Part shown: positions 1 to 9,932 of the stretch, in pieces
Numbering within the stretch: the first letter of the stretch is position 1
How the letters are laid out: each line of letters starts with the position of its first letter
Assembly (NCBI RefSeq): GCF_046156265.1
Contig: NZ_JAWDIR010000046.1
Span: 191,815 to 255,814 of the forward strand
Direction of reading: 5' to 3'
Source of the DNA: CAMDHY01 sp046156265
GTDB lineage: Bacteria > Pseudomonadota > Alphaproteobacteria > Rhizobiales > Segnochrobactraceae
DNA length: 64,000 nucleotides
The notes under the pieces: model-generated
What the model saw: only the letters and a program-made list of their open reading frames with translations
The model's database searches: none
Told to the model about the DNA's origin: nothing
Program-made: the position numbers and the translations under genes

Positions 1-220
1 GCGAGATCGACACGAAGGCGTTGCCGGCGAGCCCCGCCGCCTTCGGGTCGAGCAGCATCGCGTAGCCGGCGATCAGCCCGCAATCCTCCAGCGCCTTGAC
101 GCGCCGGAGGCACGCCGACGGCGACAGCCCGACCGCGGCGGCGAGGTCGAGATTGCTGAGCCGGCCATCCTTCTGCAGCGCCGTCAGGATCGCCCGGTCG
201 CGGCCATCGACGTCGATCAT
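1..220 (-). CDS. Lrp/AsnC family transcriptional regulator (partial, C-terminus off window)
   Basis: The minus strand from the ATG at 220 encodes about 73 residues before the window edge. It starts MIDVDGRDRAILTAL and runs through the AsnC-type helix-turn-helix (LSNLDLAAAVGLSPSACLRRV) into the linker to the ligand-binding domain, which is cut off. Lrp/AsnC proteins are amino-acid-responsive DNA-binding octamers. The gene is divergent from alanine dehydrogenase across about 160 bp, the usual arrangement for an AldR/BkdR-like activator of ald, so alanine-responsive control of ald is the likely role (inference from position). Family assignment is firm. The effector is not shown by the sequence. 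Confidence 0.88.
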   Translation of the reverse strand, partial: MIDVDGRDRAILTALQKDGRLSNLDLAAAVGLSPSACLRRVKALEDCGLIAGYAMLLDPKAAGLAGNAFVSIS

Positions 221-381
221 GCGGCTCCCCGGGACAGGCTTCGCAGAAATCTCCCAGAAACGGCGCCATCACGCAATCGTATTGCGTCCGGCGGTGCCCA
301 TTCGGCCACTTCGGCAGCACATTTCGCCGCCCCCGTGCTCCTCTCTCCCATCGTTTTAGAACCCACGGCGGGGAGGCCGTC

Positions 382-1500
<1,119 letters not shown>

Positions 1501-1680
1501 GGCGGTGAGCGCGGGGACGGCGGCGCTTTCCCTCCCCCGCGAGGCTGCGGGATGCACACCTTTCGAAGGGCCCATCCCGCAGACCACCTCGTCGTCGTCG
1601 CCTGCGCTATGCTCCAAAGCCAGACCCACTTCGATCCAAACCGAACATCGACCGCTCGGAGAACCGTAGGGAACCCCCCC

Positions 1681-2610
1681 TCACGCCCCGAAGACCGACC
1701 AGCCCATCGCCTTGGTCAGGCGCTCCAGTGCCAGCGAGCCGAGGTGGGAGTTGCCGGTGGCATTGAGGCCCGGGGACCAGACGCAAATGGACGCCTCGCC
1801 CGGCACGATGCCGAGGATGCCGCCGCCGACGCCGCTCTTGCCGGGGATGCCGACCTTGAAGGCGAAGTCGCCCGAGCCGTCATAGTGGCCGCACATCAGC
1901 ATCAGCGCATTGATGCGGCGCGCCCGCTCGCGTGAAACGACGCGGCGGCGGGTCGCCGGGTGGTGGCCGTCCTCGGCGAGGAAGCGGCCGGCGTGCGCAA
2001 GGTCGCGGCAGCTCATGGCGATGGCGCACTGGTGGAAGTAGACGCCGAGCGTCATCTCCGGCGGGTTCTCGATATTGCCGAAGGCCTTCATGTAGTTGGC
2101 GAGCGCGACGTTGCGGTAGCCGGTCGCCGTCTCCGACTGCGCCACCGCCTTGTCGACGACGATCTCCTCGTTGCCGGCGAGGAAGCGCATGAACTGGACG
2201 ATGTCGCCGAGCGCCTCCTTCGGCGGATGGCCGGACAGCACGACATCGGTGACGACGATGGCGCCGGCGTTGATGAAAGGGTTGCGCGGCACGCCGTTCT
2301 CGCGCTCGAGCTGGGCGATCGAGTTGAACGCGTTGCCCGAGGGCTCGCGGCCGACGCGGCGCCACAAGGTGTCGCCGACGCGGCCGAGCGCCAGCGTCAG
2401 CGTGAACACCTTCGAGATCGACTGGATCGAGAACGGCTCCTCGGCGTCACCCGCCACGTGCACGGCACCCTCGGCGGTGACGACGGCGATGCCGAATTTC
2501 TTCGGATCGACGCGGGCGAGCTGCGGGATGTAGCTCGCCACCCGGCCGCGCTCGCTCTCGCGCGCCATCTGATCGGCGATCTCCGCCAGCACCGCCACGA
2601 TCTCCGGCAA
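1681..2610 (-). CDS. glsA: glutaminase (TTG start proposed)
   Basis: Serine-dependent beta-lactamase-like glutaminase, hydrolysing L-glutamine to glutamate and ammonia. The SxxK catalytic motif is at S64-K67 (IQSISKV), followed by family blocks EPSGNAFNS, GVPRNPFINAGAI and GKSGVGGGI near the C-terminus. The open frame extends upstream to an ATG at 2748, but homology begins at LPEIVAVLAEIADQM. The TTG at 2610 has a GGAGG seven bases upstream, gives 309 residues (the family's usual length), and leaves a 164-bp divergent promoter region with ligA. The 2748 start would add about 46 unrelated residues. Convergent with ald. Confidence 0.92.
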   Translation of the reverse strand: MPEIVAVLAEIADQMARESERGRVASYIPQLARVDPKKFGIAVVTAEGAVHVAGDAEEPFSIQSISKVFTLTLALGRVGDTLWRRVGREPSGNAFNSIAQLERENGVPRNPFINAGAIVVTDVVLSGHPPKEALGDIVQFMRFLAGNEEIVVDKAVAQSETATGYRNVALANYMKAFGNIENPPEMTLGVYFHQCAIAMSCRDLAHAGRFLAEDGHHPATRRRVVSRERARRINALMLMCGHYDGSGDFAFKVGIPGKSGVGGGILGIVPGEASICVWSPGLNATGNSHLGSLALERLTKAMGWSVFGA

Positions 2611-2774
2611 GGCCCACCCTCCATGCGTGCACCGCCGCGTGCGCGGCGGCCGCATCCATAGCGCGCTCGCGGCCGTCGCCAAACCCTCCACCGGTGACCG
2701 CGCGGCGGGGGGTGCCGGAACGGGGTCGCTTCGGGTTATGGAGGGCACGGCAGGCGAGCGGGAGTGAACCGGCG

Positions 2775-4934
2775 ATGGCGAGGTCCAAAGACCGGGGGAC
2801 GGGGAAGGCGGACGGCGCGGCGGAGACGGCCGCGGCGGCGGCCGGCGACGATGTCGCCAACCTGACGATGGAGGATGCGGCGGCCGAGCACGCGCGGCTG
2901 ACGGAGGAGATCCGCGGCCACGACGTGCGCTACTACCGCGAGGACGCGCCGACGGTCTCCGACGCCGAGTACGACGCGCTCCGCCAGAGGCTGGCGGCGA
3001 TCGAGGCGGCGCACCCCGAGCTCGTCAGCGCCGACAGCCCGACCCAGACGGTGGGGGCGGCGCCGTCGGAGGCGTTCGGCCAGGTGCGGCACGCCGTGCC
3101 GATGCTGTCGCTCGACAACGCCTTCGCCGAAGAGGACGTCGCCGACTTCGTCGCCCGCATCCGCCGCTTCCTGCGCTGGCCGGCCGAGGAGGCGCTCGTC
3201 ATCGACGCCGAGCCGAAGATCGACGGCCTGTCGCTGTCGCTGCGCTACGAGGGCGGGAGGCTCGTCACGGCGGCGACGCGCGGCGACGGGTCGGTGGGCG
3301 AGAACGTCACGGCGAACGTCCAGACGATCGCGGAGATCCCCGACACGCTGCCCAAGGGCGCGCCCGAGGTCGTCGAGGTGCGCGGCGAGGTCTACATGTC
3401 CCACGCCGATTTCACGGCGCTGAACGCGCGCATGGCGGAGAGCGGGCGGGTGTTCGCCAATCCCAGGAACGCCGCAGCGGGGTCGCTGCGCCAGCTCGAT
3501 CCGGCGATCACGGCGAGCCGGCCGCTGCGCTTCTTCGCCTATGCCTGGGGCGAGATGAGCGCCATGCCAGCCGAGACGCAGTCGGACATGCTGGCGCTGT
3601 TCCGCGCCTGGGGCTTCCCGGTCAACCCGCGCATCCGCCGCTGCGAGACGGTCGAAGACGTCATCGCCTACTATCGCGAGACCGAGGCGGAGCGGGCCGG
3701 GCTCGGCTACGACATCGACGGCGTCGTCTACAAGGTCGACCGGCTCGATCTGCAGGCCCGCCTCGGCTTCGTCTCGCGCTCGCCGCGCTGGGCGATCGCC
3801 CACAAGTTCCCGGCCGAGCAGGCGACGACGGTGCTGGAGGCGATCGAGATCCAGGTCGGCCGCACCGGCGCGCTGACGCCGGTGGCGCGCCTCACGCCGG
3901 TGACGGTCGGCGGCGTCGTCGTCGCCAACGCGACGCTGCACAACGAGGACGAGATTGCCCGCAAGGACGTGCGCGTCGGCGACACGGTGATCGTGCAGCG
4001 GGCGGGCGACGTCATCCCGCAGGTGGTGGGCCCGGTGCTTGAACGCCGGCCGGAGGGGGCAGAGCCGTTCGTTTTCCCGACGGTATGCCCGGCCTGCGGC
4101 AGCCACGCGGTGCGCGAGATCAACCCGCGCACCGGCAAGGAGGACGCGGTGCGGCGCTGCACCGGCGGGCTGATCTGCCCGGCGCAGTCGGTGGAGCGGC
4201 TGCGCCATTTCGTGTCGCGCCATGCCTTCGACATCGAGGGCCTCGGCGAGAAGCAGATCGCCGCCTTCCACGCTGATGGACTGATCAACGAGCCGGCCGA
4301 CATCTTCACGCTGGAGGCGCGCGACAAGGCGGCGCTCAAGAAGCTGAAGGACCGCGAGGGGTTCGGGGCGACGTCGGTCGCGAACCTCTTCAAGGCGATC
4401 GACACGCGGCGGCGGGTAGGCCTCGACCGCTTCGTCTTCGCGCTCGGCATCCGCCACGTCGGCGAGACGACGGCCCGCCTGATCGCCCGCACCTACGGGA
4501 CGTGGGAGGCGTTCTGGACGGCGATGACCGGGCAGTCGGCGGAGGCGGCGGTGGCCGAGCTCGATGCCATCGAGGGCATCGGGGAGACGTTGGCCGAAGC
4601 CGTCGTCGACTTCTTCCAGGAGGCGCACAACCGCGAGGCGCTCGACCGGCTCCTCGCCGAGGTGAGCGTCGAGAAGGTCGAGGCGCCGAAGGCGACGGGC
4701 TCGCCGGTCGCCGGCAAGACGGTGGTGTTCACCGGGGCGCTCGAGAAGATGACACGCGACGAGGCTAAGGCGCGGGCGGAGACGCTCGGCGCCAAGGTGG
4801 CGGGCTCGGTGTCGAAGAAGACCGACCTCGTCGTCGCCGGGCCGGGCGCCGGCTCGAAGCTCAAGCTTGCGGCCGAGCTCGGCATCGAGGTGATCGACGA
4901 GGACGGCTGGCTGACGCTGATCGGGGATGCGTGA
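2775..4934 (+). CDS. ligA: NAD-dependent DNA ligase LigA
   Basis: 719 residues from the ATG at 2775, chosen because GGGAG lies about 10 bases upstream; the frame is open to an ATG at 2694. It seals nicks using NAD+ in replication and repair. Order of domains: Ia domain with the HDVRYYREDAPTVSDAEYD block, adenylation domain with lysine 148 in EPKIDG, OB fold, a zinc finger with Cys pairs CPACG and CTGGLICPAQ, helix-hairpin-helix repeats, and a C-terminal BRCT domain starting near GKTVVFTGAL. The first 30 residues are Ala/Gly/Lys-rich and unlike other LigA proteins. All key residues are present. Confidence 0.97.
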   Translation: MARSKDRGTGKADGAAETAAAAAGDDVANLTMEDAAAEHARLTEEIRGHDVRYYREDAPTVSDAEYDALRQRLAAIEAAHPELVSADSPTQTVGAAPSEAFGQVRHAVPMLSLDNAFAEEDVADFVARIRRFLRWPAEEALVIDAEPKIDGLSLSLRYEGGRLVTAATRGDGSVGENVTANVQTIAEIPDTLPKGAPEVVEVRGEVYMSHADFTALNARMAESGRVFANPRNAAAGSLRQLDPAITASRPLRFFAYAWGEMSAMPAETQSDMLALFRAWGFPVNPRIRRCETVEDVIAYYRETEAERAGLGYDIDGVVYKVDRLDLQARLGFVSRSPRWAIAHKFPAEQATTVLEAIEIQVGRTGALTPVARLTPVTVGGVVVANATLHNEDEIARKDVRVGDTVIVQRAGDVIPQVVGPVLERRPEGAEPFVFPTVCPACGSHAVREINPRTGKEDAVRRCTGGLICPAQSVERLRHFVSRHAFDIEGLGEKQIAAFHADGLINEPADIFTLEARDKAALKKLKDREGFGATSVANLFKAIDTRRRVGLDRFVFALGIRHVGETTARLIARTYGTWEAFWTAMTGQSAEAAVAELDAIEGIGETLAEAVVDFFQEAHNREALDRLLAEVSVEKVEAPKATGSPVAGKTVVFTGALEKMTRDEAKARAETLGAKVAGSVSKKTDLVVAGPGAGSKLKLAAELGIEVIDEDGWLTLIGDA

Positions 4935-4945
4935 GAGGGCGGCTT

Positions 4946-5157
4946 CCTTCTCCCGCGAGCGGGAGAAGGTGCCCGAAGGGCGGATGAGGGCCGCGCGGAA
5001 CGCGCGGAAGGGTGTCGCTGACGAAAGCCTGGGCACCCGTGGGTTCCGGCGCACTCGCGTGCGCCGGCCCTCATCCGGCGCTGCGCGCCACCTTCTCCCG
5101 CGGGGCGGGAGAAGGGAGAAGCACCGCGGATCTTGCTCCCGCGAGCGGGAGAAGGAA
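4946..5157. repeat. intergenic palindromic repeat cluster (family 1)
   Basis: This 258-bp intergenic stretch between ligA and the small membrane protein carries no gene. It holds three copies of a short palindrome of the form CTCCCGC(GAG)GCGGGAG. The first (4946-4990) continues into AAGGTGCCCGAAGGGCGG and ATGAGGG. The second (5068-5116) is the inverted partner, reading CCCTCATCC on to CACCTTCTCCCGC. The third is at 5136-5157. The same core recurs at 37230-37283. This is a dispersed, REP/BIME-like element of unknown function; it could form hairpins in readthrough RNA. Confidence 0.75.
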
Positions 5158-5192
5158 GAGGCGGCGCCTCCGTTGCGAAGTTCAGTCGCCAG

Positions 5193-5465
5193 TCAGCTCT
5201 TGCCGGCGTTGACGAGGCGCAGGATGAGCCAGATCGGGATCACCACGACAGCGCCGAGCAGCAGGTAGCGGCCGACCTGCTCGACCGCGCCGAAGCCCAT
5301 GTCGACGATGCGCTCGGCGGCGCGGACGATCCAGTTCACGAGATCGAACGGCTCCAGCCCGAGCGCCGCCATCACCACGCCGACGACGAGCGACAAGAGC
5401 AGGAGCTGCACGAGAACCCGCAAGGGCGAGCCGCCGAGAAAGCGCGAGACGCGTTCGTTCGCCAT
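5193..5465 (-). CDS. DUF6460 family small membrane protein
   Basis: 90 residues starting MANERVSRFLGGSPLRVLVQ. There are two predicted membrane helices (about residues 16-36 and 66-85) separated by an amphipathic DxVNWIVRAAERI-type segment. The FLGxSPLRV start and the LLGAVVVIPIWLI end match my recollection of DUF6460, a small Hyphomicrobiales-enriched family of unknown function. The ATG at 5465 is used because homology begins there; the upstream open frame is unrelated. Transcribed away from the methyltransferase gene behind it on the same strand. Confidence 0.75.
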   Translation of the reverse strand: MANERVSRFLGGSPLRVLVQLLLLSLVVGVVMAALGLEPFDLVNWIVRAAERIVDMGFGAVEQVGRYLLLGAVVVIPIWLILRLVNAGKS

Positions 5466-5568
5466 GATCCTGTCCGTCGTCCCGTCCTGCCGCGCCGCCG
5501 CGTGCTCGCGGTGCTGGCCGCATATAGGTGAGGGTCGTGGCGAGTGCGAGGCGGACGGCCTCGCCTGC

Positions 5569-6888
5569 TCAGACCTTCTCGAGCAGATAGAGGTCCCAGC
5601 CGAAGGCCGACAGTGCGACGTGCACATTGTGGAAGCCGGCGTCGCGGAACAGCGCCTCGTTGTCCCGCCGGCTGAGGGGTCGGAGCGTCGAGCGCACGGC
5701 ACGCTCCTTTTCCAGCACCTCGGGATCGGAGAGCCCCATCGAGCGCTTGTAGGCGTTGAGCATGTAGTGGTTGGTCATCTGGCCCTTGCCGCTCTCCTCC
5801 AGGACCTTCTCGGCGATCACGGCACAGCCGCGCCACTCCAGCGCGTCGTGGATCCTGGCGAGAACGGTCTGCCTGTCCGGGGTGTCGAGAAACTGCAGGG
5901 TGAACAGGGAGGAGACGAAGACGGGGGACGCGGGGAACTCGAAGCTGACGATGTCCTCCAGCACGTACTCTGTCAGCGGGCTCGGATCGCGCCGCCGCGC
6001 CTCGGCGATCATCTCGGGCGAGTTGTCGACCGCGACGATCTGCACGGGGGCGATCCCGCGCAGCTGGCGGCGCAACAGCCGGGGGAAGCGCCCGGTCGAG
6101 CACCCGAGGTCGAGGCACACGGTGCCTGGCCGCACCACGCTGGCGGCGAGCATCGCCGCGGTGCGCAGGAACACGCCGTGGAAGGGCACGGACTTGAAGA
6201 TATGCGCCTCGAACCGGCTCGCCAGCTGGTCGAAGTCGATGTCGTTGCCGACGACGCCGGGCTGGGTCGTCGCTGTCTCGGGTCCCGAAGCTGCGACGGC
6301 TGGCGCGGCCGGCCGCAGGACCTGCTTCGAGCGGCCGAGCAGCACGTACTGGCCGTTGGACATGACGTCGAGGTCTTCGATGACGAAGTGGCGAGCGAAG
6401 ATCTTCTTGTAGTCCTTGAGGCTGAAGGCGGTGACGTGGGTGCTGGTGATCGCGTGCGGACGTCCGTGCCACACCTGTTCGTAGATCGTCTGCAGCGGCG
6501 ACAGCGTGATCAGGATCCGCGCGTACTTGGCCGCGACGTCCTGCAGCACGCGAGCGGGGTCGTCGAGGAACTCCTGGACGCCGATCATCACCGCGCATTC
6601 GGCGTCGCAGACCGGCACCGGGTCCCGGTTGAGATCGACGACCAGGCATTCGGGAGAGCGCGCGACGACGTCGGCCGGGACGTAGCCGATGCCGGCCGGC
6701 CCCAGAAGCTCGCCGAGCTTCATGTTCCCGCAGCCGATGTCGAGAACGCTTGTGACACCAAAGGCGATGAGCTTGTCGGCCACCTCACGGGCGCGTTGCG
6801 GGTTGGCGTGGCCGTAGGTCTCCTTCGGATCCGCCCAGCGCTCTGCCACGGGGACGAGGGCCTTCGCCGACGGCTTCGGAAGCTTCAT
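5569..6888 (-). CDS. tandem class I SAM methyltransferase, second domain CmoA-like
   Basis: 439 residues with two Rossmann methyltransferase domains. Motif I of domain 1 is DIGCG at 50-54. Motif I of domain 2 is DLGCS at 260-264, followed by VAVDNSPEMIAEARRR and an FTLQFLDTPDR segment. Domain 2 resembles CmoA, which makes carboxy-S-adenosylmethionine from SAM and prephenate, including the FFxTAAML-like helix before motif I. Domain 1 lacks an obvious substrate signature. The ATG at 6888 follows GAGGATCCC. An Ala/Pro/Thr linker (about 190-212) joins the halves. Substrate unknown. Fusion of a generic and a CmoA-like methyltransferase is unusual. Confidence 0.8.
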   Translation of the reverse strand: MKLPKPSAKALVPVAERWADPKETYGHANPQRAREVADKLIAFGVTSVLDIGCGNMKLGELLGPAGIGYVPADVVARSPECLVVDLNRDPVPVCDAECAVMIGVQEFLDDPARVLQDVAAKYARILITLSPLQTIYEQVWHGRPHAITSTHVTAFSLKDYKKIFARHFVIEDLDVMSNGQYVLLGRSKQVLRPAAPAVAASGPETATTQPGVVGNDIDFDQLASRFEAHIFKSVPFHGVFLRTAAMLAASVVRPGTVCLDLGCSTGRFPRLLRRQLRGIAPVQIVAVDNSPEMIAEARRRDPSPLTEYVLEDIVSFEFPASPVFVSSLFTLQFLDTPDRQTVLARIHDALEWRGCAVIAEKVLEESGKGQMTNHYMLNAYKRSMGLSDPEVLEKERAVRSTLRPLSRRDNEALFRDAGFHNVHVALSAFGWDLYLLEKV

Positions 6889-7093
6889 GGGATCCTCGCG
6901 ACACTCTTGCGACGCCGATGCGGCCCGATCATCGGCGCGGCTTCGCTGCCTCCGCGGTGGGGACCCGAACCGCCGCGGATCGCCTCGGCACGGCCCCCCG
7001 GAAAGCGGGGCCCTCGATAGCCGATGCGGGTTCGCCCCTCCACCGTCGGCCGGTTGCAACTGCCGCGGGAAGGCCTCCCCTTCCGCCGCCGCC

Positions 7094-7828
7094 CTACTCG
7101 CCGGCGCCCCATGTCACGCGGGCGTTGAAGAGATAGCCGGCGCCGTAGACGGTGCGGATGAGCGTCGGCTCGGCGGCGGTGTCGTCGAGCTTGCGGCGGA
7201 GACGCGATACCCGCACGTCGACGGAGCGGTCGAAGGGGGTGCGCTGCGCGGCGATGCCGAGGCCGTCCATCAGCTGGTCGCGCGACAGGATGCGGTTCGG
7301 CGCCTTCAGGAGCAGCACGAGGAGGGCCGCCTCGGCGACGCTGAGCGGCCGCGTCTCGCCGGCGGGGGTCGTCAGCGCGTTGGTGGCGGTGGAGAAGGTG
7401 AAGCCGGCGAAGCGGGCGACCTCGGTGGCGCTGGCGGCCATCGCCGTATCGGGGCCCGCGAGGCGACGCAGAACGGAGCGGGCGCGGGCGACGAGCTCGC
7501 GCGGCTCGAAGGGCTTCACGACATAGTCGTCGGCGCCGAGCTCCAGCCCGAGGACGCGGTCTGCGGTGTCCGCCCGGCCGGTGACGACGAGGATGCCGGT
7601 GCCCCCCTGGCGGCGCACCGCCTTGACGATCTCCAGGCCGTCGACGTCGGGCAGGCCGAGGTCGAGGATGGCGAGGTCCGGCGGCTCCTTCCCAAAGCGG
7701 GCAAGGAAGTCGCGGCCGCGGGCAAAACGCTCCACCCGCATGCCGAAGGATTCGAGCGCTCGGACCACCAGCGCGGCGATGTCGTCCTCGTCCTCGAGCA
7801 GGAAGACGAGGGGGGCGGCCTCGCTCAC
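7094..7828 (-). CDS. OmpR/PhoB-family response regulator
   Basis: 244 residues. The receiver domain (1-120) has the acidic pair EDEDD near the N-terminus, phospho-acceptor Asp in LAILDLGLPDVDG, and the conserved Lys in VVKPFEPRE. The C-terminal winged helix (about 140-235) ends with the DVRVSRLRRKL recognition helix and the TVYGAGYLF wing. It overlaps the upstream kinase gene by 4 bp, so the two form a two-component system. OmpR-type regulators bind tandem direct repeats of 11-bp period; such repeats (9850-9869) lie in the divergent promoter in front of this operon. Confidence 0.93.
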   Translation of the reverse strand: MSEAAPLVFLLEDEDDIAALVVRALESFGMRVERFARGRDFLARFGKEPPDLAILDLGLPDVDGLEIVKAVRRQGGTGILVVTGRADTADRVLGLELGADDYVVKPFEPRELVARARSVLRRLAGPDTAMAASATEVARFAGFTFSTATNALTTPAGETRPLSVAEAALLVLLLKAPNRILSRDQLMDGLGIAAQRTPFDRSVDVRVSRLRRKLDDTAAEPTLIRTVYGAGYLFNARVTWGAGE

Positions 7829-9765
7829 CGGCGCGCCGGCCCGTCGGCGGCCACCGCGGCGGCGAGCTCGGCGGCGGTGAAGGGCTTCATCAGCACCGGA
7901 TAGGGCAGGGGCGCGGCGGGTCGCCCGGGCGCGGCGAGGCGTTCGGCGTGGCCGGTGACGACGATGATCTTGAGGTCCGGCCGGCGGCGGCGGGCGATCG
8001 CGGCGAGGCTGAGGCCATCGGGGCGGCCGGGCATGACGACGTCGGTGACGAGGACGTCAAGGTCTTCCACCGTCTCGATCAGCTCCAGCGCCTCGGCGCC
8101 GCTCGCGGCGACGAGGACGGCATGGCCGGCCTCGGTGAGCTGGCGGCGCAGGAGGGCCCGCACGTCCGGCTCGTCCTCCACGACGAGGACGAGGCGCTGC
8201 TCGGCGAGCGGCGAGCGGCTCAACAGGGCGGCGGCGATCTCGGGCGCCTCGACGGTGGCGGCGGGCTCCTCGGCGCGCGGCAGCAGCAGCGTCACCGTCG
8301 TGCCGGCGCCGGGGGCGGAGGCGAGGCGGATGTGGCCGCCGGACTGCTTGACGAAGCCATAGACCATCGGCAGCCCGAGGCCGCTGCCGGTGCCGGGGCG
8401 CTTGCGGGTGAAGAAGGGCTCGAGCGCGCGCGACAGCGTTTCGGCATCCATGCCCGTGCCGGTGTCGGTGACGTCGACGCGCACGTAGGGGCCCGGCGCC
8501 ACCGTATCGTCGAAGCCGTCGAGCGCGGCGGCGTCGACGAGGCTGGTGGCGATCGACAGCCGGCCGCCGTCGGGCATGGCGTCACGGGCGTTGAGGGCAA
8601 GGTTGATCAGCGCGTTCTCCATCTGGTGCGGATCGACCAGAGCATAGGCCGTGCCGGCGCGATGGGAGAGGGCGATCTCGACGTCCTTGGAAAGCGAGCG
8701 ATCCAGCAGGCCGACCATCGAGGCGATCAGCGCGTTGATCTCGGTCGGCTGCGGGGCGAGCGGCTGGCGGCGGGCGAAGGCGAGCAGGCGGCGGGTGAGG
8801 TCGGCGCCGCGGCGGGCGGCGGCGAGCGCGGGCTCGACGAATTCCGCCGTGTCGGGGCGCTCGGCGAGCGTCGCGAGGTTGCCGATGACAATGGTGAGGA
8901 GGTTGTTGAAGTCGTGGGCGAGGCCGCCGGTGAGCTGGCCGATCGCCTGCATCTTCTGCGCCTGCACCAGCGCCGCCTGCGCCGCCTTCTCGGCGGTGAT
9001 GTCGGAGGAGAGCACGAACAGGCCCGCCACCGCGCCGTCGTCGAGCACCTCGGGAACGAGGGTGGAGCGGGCGTGCACGGTGCGGCCGGCGCGTTCGGCG
9101 GAGTATTCATACGTGGCGCGGTCGCCGCGGAAGGCCGCATCGATGTGCGGCTTGATGGCGTCGTAGACGCGCGGGCCCAGGATGGCGCGCACCTTGCGGC
9201 CGAGCACACCCTCCTTGCGGCGGCCGACCCACTCGGCATAGCCGCGATTGACGAACTGGTAGCGCTCGTCGCGGTCGATATAGGCGATCAGCGCCGGCAC
9301 CGCATCGGTGATGAGGCGGAGGCGCGATTCGAGCCCGACCTTCTCGGCCAGGATGCGCCGTTCCTGCAGGCGCTGTTCGGTGACGTCGGAATAGACGGTG
9401 ACGAAACCGGAGCCGTCCGGCAGCGGCTCGCCGCGGACCGCGATGATGCGGCCGTTCGGACGGACGCGCTCGATCGCGTGCGGCAGGAAGCGGCGGGCGG
9501 TCTCGACGCGCTGGGTCACCAGCGTCTCGACGTCGCCCGGCCCGTATTCGCCGCGCTCGGCGTTGTGGCGCATGAAGGCGGAAAACGGCGTGCCGCGCCG
9601 CGCCAGCTTCTCGGGAAACTCCAACATCTGGAAGAAGACGCGGTTCCACGCGACCAGCTCGAGCTTCCGGTCGAAGATGGTGATCCCCTGGTCGATGTGG
9701 TCGAGCCCGGCCTGGATCAGGAGGAACGTCGCCTCGTCCGGTTCTGCTCGCCTGCGATTAGGCAC
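7825..9765 (-). CDS. PAS-domain hybrid sensor histidine kinase
   Basis: 646 residues, no membrane helices, so a cytosolic sensor. Two PAS domains come first (about 10-140, ending GSGFVTVYSDVTEQ, and about 150-270). The HisKA helix carries H284 in GLAHDFNNLL. The HATPase domain shows N-box NLALNARDAM, DTGTGM and GTGSGLGLPMV. A C-terminal receiver (about 525-640) has Asp in VLVTDVVMPG and Lys in LMKPFTAAE. The receiver lies after the kinase core, so an intramolecular relay or feedback role is likely. It is co-transcribed with the OmpR-type regulator and divergent from the acyl-CoA ligase/Liv operon, its likely target. Confidence 0.92.
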   Translation of the reverse strand: MPNRRRAEPDEATFLLIQAGLDHIDQGITIFDRKLELVAWNRVFFQMLEFPEKLARRGTPFSAFMRHNAERGEYGPGDVETLVTQRVETARRFLPHAIERVRPNGRIIAVRGEPLPDGSGFVTVYSDVTEQRLQERRILAEKVGLESRLRLITDAVPALIAYIDRDERYQFVNRGYAEWVGRRKEGVLGRKVRAILGPRVYDAIKPHIDAAFRGDRATYEYSAERAGRTVHARSTLVPEVLDDGAVAGLFVLSSDITAEKAAQAALVQAQKMQAIGQLTGGLAHDFNNLLTIVIGNLATLAERPDTAEFVEPALAAARRGADLTRRLLAFARRQPLAPQPTEINALIASMVGLLDRSLSKDVEIALSHRAGTAYALVDPHQMENALINLALNARDAMPDGGRLSIATSLVDAAALDGFDDTVAPGPYVRVDVTDTGTGMDAETLSRALEPFFTRKRPGTGSGLGLPMVYGFVKQSGGHIRLASAPGAGTTVTLLLPRAEEPAATVEAPEIAAALLSRSPLAEQRLVLVVEDEPDVRALLRRQLTEAGHAVLVAASGAEALELIETVEDLDVLVTDVVMPGRPDGLSLAAIARRRRPDLKIIVVTGHAERLAAPGRPAAPLPYPVLMKPFTAAELAAAVAADGPARR

Positions 9766-9849
9766 CCCTGCCTCTCCCTTGCCGGGATTGTCGTTCGGAT
9801 ACGATCGTTGCGCCGCCGGCGCGTGTAGATCAAGCGCGACGCGGAGCTT

Positions 9850-9869
9850 GTTACAATCGCGTTACATTC
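9850..9869. promoter_or_regulatory. tandem 11-bp-spaced direct repeats (candidate OmpR-type operator)
   Basis: GTTACAATC (9850-9858) is followed 11 bp later by GTTACATTC (9861-9869), 8 of 9 bases identical. Direct repeats one helical turn apart are the classic site of OmpR/PhoB regulators. They lie in the 167-bp gap between the divergent kinase gene and the acyl-CoA ligase operon, 64-83 bp before the latter's start codon. The best candidate ligand is the response regulator at 7094-7828. Confidence 0.55.
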
Positions 9870-9932
9870 CGGACCGATTGTCGATAAGATCGGGGCCCAA
9901 GAGTCCCGCAACAAACATGAGGGGAGGGCGCC

